From: a bacterium
Lineage (GTDB): Bacteria; Krumholzibacteriota; Krumholzibacteriia; LZORAL124-64-63
Length of the DNA: 6,772 bases
Assembly: GCA_030635025.1 (NCBI GenBank)
Contig: DAOVZQ010000142.1
Location: 1-6,772, forward strand
Reading direction: 5' to 3'
Part shown: in pieces, positions 1 through 6,514 of the stretch
How the letters are laid out: every line of letters begins with the position of its first letter
Position numbering within the stretch: position 1 is the first letter of the stretch
Made by a program: the position numbers and the translations under genes
The notes under the pieces: model-generated
Databases searched by the model: none
Seen by the model: only the letters and a program-made list of their open reading frames with translations
Told to the model about the DNA's origin: nothing

Positions 1-97
1 CCGCCACAGCACCGATCCGTTCAATCGAGGCGATGGATGTGCCCCCGTATTTTCTGACGAGGATGGGGGAGGTGGCTGGTTTTCCGTCTATGATCAC
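1..97 (-). CDS. lysC: Aspartate kinase, N-terminal fragment (cut by window edge)
   Basis: Aspartate kinase phosphorylates L-aspartate with ATP, the first step toward lysine, threonine, methionine and diaminopimelate. Only the first 32 codons are present; the rest lies left of position 1. Read on the - strand from GTG at 97, the protein has a short leader and then ILVRKYGGTSIASIERI. This contains the KYGGTS nucleotide-binding signature that opens aspartokinases, followed by the usual S.ERI helix. The GTG start is preferred because AAGGAG lies 5 bases upstream. An in-frame ATG at 124 would add nine residues (MRRLLQGAT) but has no ribosome-binding site and sits almost on the predicted transcription start. 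The gene diverges from radC. A monofunctional LysC type is favoured by the K-Y-GGTS wording, but a fusion with homoserine dehydrogenase cannot be excluded from 32 residues. Confidence 0.85.
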   Translation of the reverse strand, partial: MIIDGKPATSPILVRKYGGTSIASIERIGAVA

Positions 98-132
98 GGT
101 TGCTCCTTGCAGAAGACGTCGCATCTGAGCGA

Positions 133-161
133 AGCATAGGTCCCCTATTCGGGCTGAACAA
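133..161 (-). promoter_or_regulatory. Candidate sigma70-type promoter for the aspartate kinase gene
   Basis: On the - strand TTGTTC (156-161) and TATGCT (133-138) are separated by exactly 17 bases. They match the -35 and -10 consensus at 3/6 and 4/6 positions. Transcription would start near 126, leaving a leader of about 29 bases before the GTG at 97. The match is modest and was found by eye, so it is only a candidate. Confidence 0.35.
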
Positions 162-193
162 GCGAAAACGGCCGATTCCGGCACGAAAAAGTG

Positions 194-222
194 TTGCTCA
201 CGACATTTTGCCATGCTAGATT
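194..222 (+). promoter_or_regulatory. Candidate extended -10 promoter for radC
   Basis: TTGCTC (194-199) and TAGATT (217-222) are 17 bases apart. The -10 hexamer is preceded by TG one base upstream (214-215), the extended -10 form that compensates for a weak -35. Transcription would begin near 229. If right, an ATG at 213 in the radC frame lies inside the promoter and cannot be the start used from it, which supports the GTG at 249. The promoter could also feed the mre genes by readthrough. Confidence 0.4.
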
Positions 223-228
223 GGCGCA

Positions 229-245
229 ACCTCCCCTTGGGAGGT
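229..245 (+). promoter_or_regulatory. Perfect inverted repeat (hairpin) over the radC ribosome-binding site
   Basis: ACCTCCC (229-235) and GGGAGGT (239-245) are exact reverse complements around the 3-base loop CTT. The right arm contains the Shine-Dalgarno sequence GGGAGG, ending 4 bases before the GTG start at 249, and the left arm is effectively an anti-Shine-Dalgarno. The repeat begins at the position where the candidate promoter would start transcription. It could be an RNA hairpin that limits radC translation or shields the 5' end, or a DNA operator. Chance is possible, because any GGGAGG followed by its complement gives such a stem. Confidence 0.45.
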
Positions 246-248
246 AGG

Positions 249-977
249 GTGTTAAAAACAAAAGAGATACGGAAATCGCACCCCGACAGGACGTCACAAG
301 CGCTCTCGATTGGGCAGGCGGGTGTACAGAGCCCGCGCGGCCGGTTATGGCGTCTTGGTCCCAAGGCGCTGTCACCTGGTGAGATTCTTGCTCTCGTACT
401 CGGCGCCGGAGGAGTGAACTCCCCTTCGGTCACGGCAGAGCGCTTGTTGTCCCGCCACGGCACTTTGACGGCCCTGGCCGGAATCGATCCGGACCTGCTC
501 TGTCGGGAGACCGGCGTAGGGCCCGCCCGAGCGGCGCGTTTAGCGGCCGCTTTCGAATTGGGTGCGCGAGCCCGGGATCGGGTGCCGGCATCGGCCCTGA
601 CGGTACGACGTCCGGAAGATGCCCTGCCGTTGTTGGAAGAGGAGTTCCGGGGATGCGATCGCGAGCATTTCCTGGCGCTGCACCTGGACGCCCGCCACAG
701 GGTGACGCGTGTGGAAACCGTGTCGATCGGATGTCTGGACGCTTCGATCGTGCACCCGCGCGAGGTGTTCAAGTCGGTCGTGGCTAGAGGCGGCGCTGCG
801 GTGATCGTGGCACACAACCATCCGTCGGGTTGCGCGGAACCGAGCCGCGACGATCTGGCGCTCACTTCGCGGTTGTCCGATTGCGGGCGGCTGCTGGGAA
901 TCGAATTGCTGGACCACATCATCGTGGGACGCGGCGAGTTCACGAGTATCCGGGAATACGGTTGGCCCGGTGAGTGA
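249..977 (+). CDS. radC: RadC family JAB1/MPN (JAMM) domain protein
   Basis: RadC proteins carry a JAMM-type metal-binding domain. The name comes from an old repair phenotype and their biochemical role is unsettled. Numbered from GTG 249 (242 residues), about 28 residues show no family resemblance. The family start follows at PRGRLWRLGPKALSPGEILA (29-48). A helix-hairpin-helix with GVGPARAARL lies near 89-98. The C-terminal MPN domain spans about 120-240 and has the full motif HNHPSG (189-194) with S199 and D202; H189, H191 and D202 are the expected metal ligands. HPREVF (169-174) and LLGIELLDHIIVG (215-227) are also typical. Length is normal and nothing is broken. GTG 249 is chosen over ATG 213 because 213 lacks a ribosome-binding site and overlaps a promoter; 249 has GGGAGG, though close at 4 bases. 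mreB follows after 39 bases, an association seen in several bacterial groups. Confidence 0.9.
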   Translation: MLKTKEIRKSHPDRTSQALSIGQAGVQSPRGRLWRLGPKALSPGEILALVLGAGGVNSPSVTAERLLSRHGTLTALAGIDPDLLCRETGVGPARAARLAAAFELGARARDRVPASALTVRRPEDALPLLEEEFRGCDREHFLALHLDARHRVTRVETVSIGCLDASIVHPREVFKSVVARGGAAVIVAHNHPSGCAEPSRDDLALTSRLSDCGRLLGIELLDHIIVGRGEFTSIREYGWPGE

Positions 978-1001
978 CCGAAACGCGGCGATCGCGATGC
1001 G

Positions 1002-1008
1002 GGAGGAG
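1002..1008 (+). promoter_or_regulatory. Ribosome-binding site of mreB
   Basis: GGAGGAG ends 8 bases before the ATG at 1017 and fixes that start. The 39-base gap after radC (978-1016) shows no convincing promoter or terminator, so mreB is either read through from radC or transcribed from a promoter inside radC. An 8-bp palindrome GCGATCGC lies in the gap (988-995), with a second copy inside radC (655-662); I attach no function to it. Confidence 0.6.
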
Positions 1009-1016
1009 CCCACAAC

Positions 1017-2051
1017 ATGTTCTCCAAGATCACCCAGTTCCTGACCAACGATATAGCCATCGATCTGGGTACGGCCAATACGCTGGTATACATCAAGGGC
1101 AAGGGTATCGTCCTGAACCAGCCGTCGGTGGTCGCCCTGGAAAAATCGACCGGCAAGGTCTATGCCGTAGGCAGCGAAGCCAAGGCCATGCTCGGCAAGA
1201 CGCCCGATTCGATCCAGGCCATCCGCCCCCTGAAGGACGGCGTGATCGCCGACTTCGAGGTTACCGAGTACATGCTGCGGGAGTTTATCCGCCAGGCTCA
1301 GCGCAAGCGGCACTTCATCGCACCGCGCATCGTGATCTGTGTGCCTTCGGGCATCACCGAGGTGGAGAAGCGTGCTGTCCGCGATTCGGCCAAGCACGCC
1401 GGCGCCCGGGAAGTTTTCCTGGTAGCCGAGCCCATTGCGGCGGCCATCGGTGTGGGGTTGCCCGTGGATCAACCTTCGGGGAACATGATCATCGACATCG
1501 GGGGAGGTACCACGGAGATCGCGGTCATCGCCCTTAACGGGATCGTCTGCGATACGTCCATCCGCGTCGGCGGCGACGAGATGGACGCGGTGATCGTCAA
1601 CTACATCAAGAAGAACCACAACCTGTTGATCGGCGACCAGACGGCCGAACACATCAAGAAGTCCGTCGGCTCCGCGTTCAAGCTCGAGAACGAGGAAGAG
1701 ATGGAGGTCAAGGGACTCGACCAGGTCACCGGAATTCCCAAGATCCAGAAAGTGTCCACCCTGGAGATCCGCGAGGCGCTCCAGGAACCCATTCTGTCCA
1801 TCGTCGACGCCCTCAAGCACGCCCTGGAACAGACCCCGCCGGAGCTGGCGGCCGACATCAAGGATCGCGGCATCGTCATGACCGGCGGCGGCGCGATGTT
1901 GCGGGGCATGCCGGAGCTCTTGCGCGTGCACACCGATCTGCCCATCAACCTGATGGACGATCCCCTGTTCTGCGTGGTGCTGGGGACGGGTAAAATACTC
2001 GACGACTTCGACAAGTACCGCCCCGTGGTCATGAAGAGCACCCGCGATTGA
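1017..2051 (+). CDS. mreB: Rod shape-determining protein MreB (bacterial actin)
   Basis: MreB is an ATP-binding actin homologue. It forms short antiparallel filaments on the inner face of the membrane and steers the elongation complex around the cell. The 344-residue length matches the family (about 335-350). An amphipathic N-terminus (MFSKITQFL) suits membrane attachment. Phosphate-1 loop DLGTANTLVY is at 16-25, a VAEPIAAAIG segment carries the expected catalytic glutamate E138, phosphate-2 loop DIGGGTTE is at 160-167, and the adenosine motif TGGGAML is at 289-295. All actin-fold motifs are intact. A slightly unusual stretch, KKSVGSAFKLENEEEMEVKG, replaces the more common IEIGSAYP-like wording in subdomain II. 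It is the first gene of the tight mre cluster, with mreC 16 bases downstream. A paralogue such as Mbl is possible in principle, but the adjacent mreCD supports MreB. Confidence 0.98.
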   Translation: MFSKITQFLTNDIAIDLGTANTLVYIKGKGIVLNQPSVVALEKSTGKVYAVGSEAKAMLGKTPDSIQAIRPLKDGVIADFEVTEYMLREFIRQAQRKRHFIAPRIVICVPSGITEVEKRAVRDSAKHAGAREVFLVAEPIAAAIGVGLPVDQPSGNMIIDIGGGTTEIAVIALNGIVCDTSIRVGGDEMDAVIVNYIKKNHNLLIGDQTAEHIKKSVGSAFKLENEEEMEVKGLDQVTGIPKIQKVSTLEIREALQEPILSIVDALKHALEQTPPELAADIKDRGIVMTGGGAMLRGMPELLRVHTDLPINLMDDPLFCVVLGTGKILDDFDKYRPVVMKSTRD

Positions 2052-2067
2052 TCGGGAGGGGAGGCGC

Positions 2068-2949
2068 ATGGCCGGGAACCTGGCACTCCAATCGAAACGT
2101 ATGGAGAGGCTTGCGCTCGCCCTGTGTCTGATCGTCTCGTTGTCCCTGATGGCCCTGCCCACCAAGCAGCGTATCCACGTGGCCGACTTTCTCGGCATGA
2201 TCCTTACATCGCCCTACTATCGGACCGTTGATTTCTCCCGAGACGTGACGCGTGTGGGACGCGAGAACGATCGTCTGCATGCGGAACTCGCGACACTGCG
2301 TCTGCAGCAGCGCGCGGCGACCCGCTTCCGACGGGATCGCGATGAATTGAGTCGTGCACTGGGGCTGCTCGAAATGGCGCCGGCGGCGCTCGTTCCCTGC
2401 GAAGTGGAGCAGAGGCGCGTATCCGGGGCGGCGTCCCTGGTACGTATCCGCGCTGCCCGGCCCGTGGCCTGGGAACGATATCAACCGGTGATCACCACCG
2501 AGGGTCTGGTCGGACGCATCCATACGGCGACGGGTCCGCGCACGGCCTGGGTGGAGTTGCTCACCTCTCCAGGACTGGCTGTGACCTGCGAACTCGACAG
2601 GACCGGTCTGCCCGGCATTCTTCACTCTCGCGGCGGTAATTTCGATCTGGCGCTCATCGGACGCGACGAGGATGTGCGGGTGGGGGACGAGATCGTCTCC
2701 TCCGACATCGCCATGATCTACGGTGAAGGTGACGAACCCGGTACCGGCATGCCGCGGGGACTGCCGGTCGGCGTCGTTTCGAAAGTGACATCGCCGCCGG
2801 AACAGATCTTCAAGTCCGTACATGTGGACCCCCTCTCCTCGTTCACCAGTCTCGACGTGGTCTTCGTGGTCGTCGGCGTCGGCGACTGGTTCATTACGCA
2901 AACGCCGGACACACTCGCGGTGATCAGTGACGGGGAGGCGGCGCCGTGA
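2068..2949 (+). CDS. mreC: Rod shape-determining protein MreC
   Basis: MreC is a bitopic inner-membrane protein whose periplasmic part binds and activates PBP2, linking MreB inside to wall synthesis outside. The 293-residue protein has a short cytoplasmic head, one membrane segment at about 14-31, a coiled coil at about 60-98 (RENDRLHAELATLRLQ) that dimerises the family, and a beta-rich domain from about 120. Family wording there includes PVITTEGLVGRIH (140-152), VRVGDEIVSSD (203-213) and PRGLPVGVVSKV (229-240). An acidic glycine-rich stretch near 218-228 (YGEGDEPGTGM) lengthens the loop before PRGLPVG, where many homologues have only a few residues. ATG 2068 is chosen for its GGGAGG 8 bases upstream; an in-frame ATG at 2101 would shorten the cytoplasmic head and has no comparable site. 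The stop overlaps the mreD start by four bases (GTGA). Confidence 0.95.
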   Translation: MAGNLALQSKRMERLALALCLIVSLSLMALPTKQRIHVADFLGMILTSPYYRTVDFSRDVTRVGRENDRLHAELATLRLQQRAATRFRRDRDELSRALGLLEMAPAALVPCEVEQRRVSGAASLVRIRAARPVAWERYQPVITTEGLVGRIHTATGPRTAWVELLTSPGLAVTCELDRTGLPGILHSRGGNFDLALIGRDEDVRVGDEIVSSDIAMIYGEGDEPGTGMPRGLPVGVVSKVTSPPEQIFKSVHVDPLSSFTSLDVVFVVVGVGDWFITQTPDTLAVISDGEAAP

Positions 2950-3437
2950 GTCATTTCCTGCGGACGACCTTCCTGCTGGCTGTCGTAGCGCTGATCGGAA
3001 ACGTGTTGATCGCGCCTTTGATATCGTTCGGGCCGATCGCTCCCGATTTCAGCTTAATCGTCCTGGCCATACTGGCCCTGGGTGAAGGCGCTTTCGCTGG
3101 AACCATCGGCGGCTTCGTGTTGGGCCTGGTGGCCGACACGGCAATTCCCAATCTTCTCGGTCTGAACGCCTTCTGCAAGGCGTTGGCGGGGTACTTCGTG
3201 GGACGAGCCCGCTCGCGGTTGGTCATCGGCTTGCCGCTGGTGGAAGCGAGCATGGTCAGCCTCATGGCCCTGGCCCACGATCTGCTCTACCTGATCGGCC
3301 AGAGCCTCTTCTCGGAGGGACCGTTTTTCAGACCGTTGTTCATGATCGTCGTGCCGTCTGCCCTCTATACCGGAATCGTGTCGCTTCCCCTGATGCGTCT
3401 TGCCGAGGTTCTTCACATGCTCCGGCGGGAAGAATGA
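2946..3437 (+). CDS. mreD: Rod shape-determining protein MreD
   Basis: MreD is a small multi-spanning inner-membrane protein of the elongation complex that works with MreC to balance PBP2-RodA activity. The 163 residues match the usual size (about 160-175). Most of it is hydrophobic, with probable membrane segments near 5-25, 33-48, 50-66, 72-87, 97-118 and 130-150. The diagnostic stretch is PDFSLIVLAILALGEG (33-48), followed by GGFVLGLVADTAIPNLLGLN (55-74) and LAGYFVGR (80-87), the standard MreD pattern. The GTG start lies inside the mreC stop (GTGA), has GGGGAGG 7 bases upstream, and implies translational coupling. Sequence alone would be weak for such a protein, but position and motif together make the call firm. 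Confidence 0.93.
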   Translation: MSHFLRTTFLLAVVALIGNVLIAPLISFGPIAPDFSLIVLAILALGEGAFAGTIGGFVLGLVADTAIPNLLGLNAFCKALAGYFVGRARSRLVIGLPLVEASMVSLMALAHDLLYLIGQSLFSEGPFFRPLFMIVVPSALYTGIVSLPLMRLAEVLHMLRREE

Positions 3438-3453
3438 GCGAGGGACGGTAGCG

Positions 3454-5217
3454 ATGCGCGACATCAAGATATTCCAGGCCAGGATCATGAGAGGCGTCAT
3501 CCTGTTGCTCTTCGGGGTGATCGTGGTCGAACTCTTCGTTTTGCAGATCCTCAAGCACGAGCACTACAAGGGGCAGTCCCTGCAGAATCGCCAGGTCCAG
3601 ATCCGCGTCAAGCCACCGCGAGGACGCATCCTGGATCGCGAGGGCTACGTGCTGGCCGACAATGTTTATATCGCCGACATCACGCTGCCTCGGTCCAGTC
3701 TGGGTACGGACGGTCCCGACAGCACGCTGGCCCGGCTCATGGACTGGTTCAACTTGCCGGTCGACGAAACCCTGGAGCGTCTACGGGATCAGAAAGCGTC
3801 CGGAAGGCCCCGCCTCACCCTGGTGGCCAACGCGGACATGCCGCGTATCGCGGCCGTCGAGGAACGTCGCCGTGAGTTGCCTGGTGCGCGCGTTGAGGCT
3901 CGAGCCCGACGACGCTATACCGAAGGTGAGCTATTCGCCCATATTATCGGATACGTCGGCGAGGTGCGCCCCGAAGAGGTGGGAGACGAGGACGACCACA
4001 CGGCCTACCATCCCGGCGACACGGTTGGCCGCGAAGGTCTGGAAGCTTCTTGGGAGGGAGACCTGCGCGGAGAACCCGGCCTCTTCCTCAAGGAGGTCAA
4101 TGCCGTGGGTCGTGTCGTTGGACGGCGTGATGTCCCGCTACGGCCCGTCATTTCCGGACAGGATGTGACACTGACCTTGTCCCGGACCCTGCAGGACAGT
4201 CTGTCCTCGGCCATGGCCGATCGGCAGGGGGCGGCCGTGGCCCTGGCCCTGCCGTCGGGAGAGGTGTTGGCAGCGATCAGCAATCCCGCCTACGACCCCA
4301 ACCTTTTTACGACCGGGATCTCATCGAGGGACTGGCAACGCCTGCTCGACGATCCCCGCCACCCGTTTCTCAACCGAATAATCCAGGCGACATACCCGCC
4401 GGGGTCGCCGTACAAAATCGTGACGTCCCTGGCCGGTCTCGAAGCCGCGGTGGTGGGGAAGTGGACCCATTTCGATCCCTGTTTCGGGGCGTATCAGTTC
4501 GGTAACCGCGCCTTCCGTTGCTGGAAACGCTCGGGGCACGGCGAGCTGGATCACGCCGGCGGTCTGGTCCATTCCTGCGACGTCTTCTATTATCAGTTGG
4601 GGTTACGTCTGGAACTCGAACAGCTCCGTGATATGGCGCACCTGCTTGGTCTCGGCCAAAGTACCGGTTCTCCCTTCTCGGCCGAGGTATCCGGAAACAT
4701 TCCGGATACGGCCTGGTACGACGATCACTACGGTCCCGGCAAGTGGACTCGCGGCGTTATGCTCAATAACGCCATCGGCCAGGGTGAGATCCTGGTTACG
4801 CCCCTGCAGATGGCGGTTATGACCGCGCGTGTGGCCTTGAACGACGGGCATCTCAAACCTCGTTTCAGGATCAGGGAAGACGAAGCGATTCCGGATCCGG
4901 TGCGGCCCCTGCCCATCGACGTCGAGAACCTTGAATGGTTGCGGCATGCCATGACCCGCGTCGTTGATATGGGAACCGGGACCCGGGCTAAGCTGGAAGC
5001 CATCGAGGTGGCCGGCAAGACCGGGACCGCCGAGAATCCACACGGAGAGGACCACGCCTGGTTCGTCTGCTTCGCGCCGGCCTCGTCTCCGACCGTGGCC
5101 TTCGTCGTTATTCTCGAGCACGGCGGACATGGCGGCGCCGTCGCGGCGCCCGTGGCCGCCCGCTGGCTGACGGCTTATTTCAACTGGTGCGATCGATCGT
5201 CGGGAGGTGAGAGCTGA
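3454..5217 (+). CDS. mrdA: Penicillin-binding protein 2, elongation-specific D,D-transpeptidase
   Basis: PBP2 is the class B transpeptidase that cross-links side-wall peptidoglycan made by RodA; it is anchored in the inner membrane and acts in the periplasm. From ATG 3454 it has 587 residues, somewhat shorter than the roughly 630 of E. coli. A membrane anchor lies at 13-33. The pedestal opens with PPRGRILDREG (54-64) and includes YHPGDTVGREGLE. The transpeptidase domain has the nucleophile motif SPYK (S318-K321, after YPPG), SCD (374-376, the S-x-D form found in PBP2 proteins) and KTG (522-524, followed by TAE). All catalytic residues are present. An upstream in-frame TTG at 3400 would overlap mreD and add 18 unlike residues; ATG 3454 has GAGGG about 9 bases upstream and places the membrane anchor correctly. 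The final TGA overlaps the rodA ATG by one base (TGATG). Pairing with rodA excludes the division enzyme FtsI. Confidence 0.96.
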   Translation: MRDIKIFQARIMRGVILLLFGVIVVELFVLQILKHEHYKGQSLQNRQVQIRVKPPRGRILDREGYVLADNVYIADITLPRSSLGTDGPDSTLARLMDWFNLPVDETLERLRDQKASGRPRLTLVANADMPRIAAVEERRRELPGARVEARARRRYTEGELFAHIIGYVGEVRPEEVGDEDDHTAYHPGDTVGREGLEASWEGDLRGEPGLFLKEVNAVGRVVGRRDVPLRPVISGQDVTLTLSRTLQDSLSSAMADRQGAAVALALPSGEVLAAISNPAYDPNLFTTGISSRDWQRLLDDPRHPFLNRIIQATYPPGSPYKIVTSLAGLEAAVVGKWTHFDPCFGAYQFGNRAFRCWKRSGHGELDHAGGLVHSCDVFYYQLGLRLELEQLRDMAHLLGLGQSTGSPFSAEVSGNIPDTAWYDDHYGPGKWTRGVMLNNAIGQGEILVTPLQMAVMTARVALNDGHLKPRFRIREDEAIPDPVRPLPIDVENLEWLRHAMTRVVDMGTGTRAKLEAIEVAGKTGTAENPHGEDHAWFVCFAPASSPTVAFVVILEHGGHGGAVAAPVAARWLTAYFNWCDRSSGGES

Positions 5218-6488
5218 TGCGAATGGATTGGTTGCCTCGTGCGCCCTCGAGCGCCGTCCTGCTATGGACTTTCGCAGCGCTGTGTCTCTACAGCCTCGCC
5301 ACGCTCTGGAGTGTGACCGAAGGTATTCGCGGACCTTATGAAATGACCGATTCGGGAATTCCCAAGGCGATCTTCTGGCGCCAGGTCGTCTGGGTCGGCA
5401 TCGGCTGGATCGCGCTTCTGGTGGCCATGCGCACGTCGCTCCAGTTCTTTGAGGAGGCCGCGCCGCTGCTCTACCTGGCGGCGGTGTTGTTGTTGGTCCT
5501 GGTTCTGGTCTTGGCGCCGGAAGTGGCCGGTTCCAGACGCTGGTTCGCTCTGGGGCCCCTGCGTATGCAACCGTCCGAACCGGCCAAGATCGCCCTGGTA
5601 TTGATGCTGGCCCGACTGTTCAGTACCTATGTTTCCCAGCAACGTCAGTTGCTGCCCGTGATCGGTTCACTGCTGTTGGCCGCGCTGCCCTTGGCGCTTG
5701 TGCTGCGCGAGCCGGACCTGGGCACGAGCCTAGTGTACGCGGCCTTGTGGTTGGGGGCCGTTTTCTGGTTCGGGTTGTCGTGGGTGTTCATCCTCAGCGT
5801 GGGATCGCCGCTGCTCAGCGCCATCTTCAACTTCTATTCGGAGTCGGTGATTCATCAGGCCTGGCCTTGGGGCGCATACCTGCTTCTGCTCATGGCGGGA
5901 CTGACGGTGGCGCGATTCCGGTTGCTGGAGAGTTTTCTGCTCGTTCTGGCGAATATAGCGGCGGGTGTAGGCGTCTCGTTTTTCTGGGATGGATTGAAGC
6001 CCTACCAACAGGAACGGATCCTCACCTTCTTCGATCCGACCCGCGACCAGTTCGGCACCGGCTATCAGGCCATCCAGTCCAAGGTCGCCATCGGTTCGGG
6101 AGGGCTGTTCGGCACCGAGTATCTACAGGGTACGCAGAAGGGGCTGGCTTTTCTGCCCGAACGCCATACGGATTTCATATTTTCCGTGGTGGGAGAAGAA
6201 CTCGGCTTCATAGGTGCGCTCATGCTTGTGGCCTTGTACATGGTCATCGTCCTTAAGGGGCTAGAGATCGCCTCGAAAGCCCGAAAGTCGTTTTCGTCAC
6301 TGGTCGCACTGGGCGTGACCGTCTATTTTGCCTTTCATGTCATCGTGAACATCGCCATCACAACGGGGTTGCTGCCCGTCACCGGCCTGCCCCTGCCCGT
6401 TATGAGCTACGGCGGTTCGAATCTGGTCGTGTCGGCCTTCATGCTGGGGCTGCTGGCCAATATCGGATCGAGAACTTTCGAGTCCTGA
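5217..6488 (+). CDS. rodA: Peptidoglycan glycosyltransferase RodA (SEDS family)
   Basis: RodA polymerises lipid II into glycan strands and forms a working pair with PBP2 in the inner membrane. Family signatures run in order: SRRWFALGPLRMQPSEPAK (106-124), REPDLGTS (164-171), KPYQQERILTFFDP (261-274), GTGYQAIQSKVAIGSGG (280-296), GTQKGLAFLPERHTDF (305-320), VVGEELGF (324-331) and MSYGGSN (396-402). The acidic positions in the PDLGTS and FFDP regions, which matter for SEDS enzymes, are kept. At 423 residues it is longer than the roughly 370 of E. coli RodA. The extra length lies mainly between LGTS and PYQQER, where about 45-50 more residues include two hydrophobic stretches (about 217-233 and 238-257). 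Translation starts at the ATG overlapping the mrdA stop, with GGAGG 9 bases upstream. Its neighbour PBP2 supports RodA over the division protein FtsW. Confidence 0.96.
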   Translation: MRMDWLPRAPSSAVLLWTFAALCLYSLATLWSVTEGIRGPYEMTDSGIPKAIFWRQVVWVGIGWIALLVAMRTSLQFFEEAAPLLYLAAVLLLVLVLVLAPEVAGSRRWFALGPLRMQPSEPAKIALVLMLARLFSTYVSQQRQLLPVIGSLLLAALPLALVLREPDLGTSLVYAALWLGAVFWFGLSWVFILSVGSPLLSAIFNFYSESVIHQAWPWGAYLLLLMAGLTVARFRLLESFLLVLANIAAGVGVSFFWDGLKPYQQERILTFFDPTRDQFGTGYQAIQSKVAIGSGGLFGTEYLQGTQKGLAFLPERHTDFIFSVVGEELGFIGALMLVALYMVIVLKGLEIASKARKSFSSLVALGVTVYFAFHVIVNIAITTGLLPVTGLPLPVMSYGGSNLVVSAFMLGLLANIGSRTFES

Positions 6489-6514
6489 CCATTCGTCGCT
6501 GAAGAGAGGAAGCC

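Noticed and set aside
145..375. A 76-codon open frame on the - strand over the radC start and intergenic region
   Set aside because: It overlaps the RadC N-terminus and both candidate promoters, has no family resemblance, and lies just upstream of the better-supported aspartate kinase start.
655..995. Two copies of GCGATCGC (655-662 and 988-995), like the cyanobacterial HIP1 repeat
   Set aside because: Two copies in 6.8 kb of GC-rich DNA are not enough to suggest an iterated repeat, and nothing else points to a cyanobacterium.
974..1537. A 187-codon + strand frame starting at the end of radC and overlapping mreB
   Set aside because: It is the shifted frame of mreB, very rich in Arg and Gly, with no domain; mreB's own frame has all actin motifs and a strong ribosome-binding site.
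540..2198. A 552-codon open frame on the - strand across radC and mreB
   Set aside because: It lies antisense to two well-supported genes, has low-complexity His/Asp/Arg-rich composition typical of the complement of GC-rich codons, and shows no recognisable domain or ribosome-binding site.
2029..2901. A 290-codon open frame on the - strand opposite mreC
   Set aside because: It covers mreC almost exactly, is antisense to a gene with clear family motifs, and has no recognisable domain; it is a GC-driven shadow.
6489..6514. Possible terminator or promoter between rodA and lgt
   Set aside because: The 26 bases hold a ribosome-binding site but no stem followed by T-run and no convincing -35/-10 pair.
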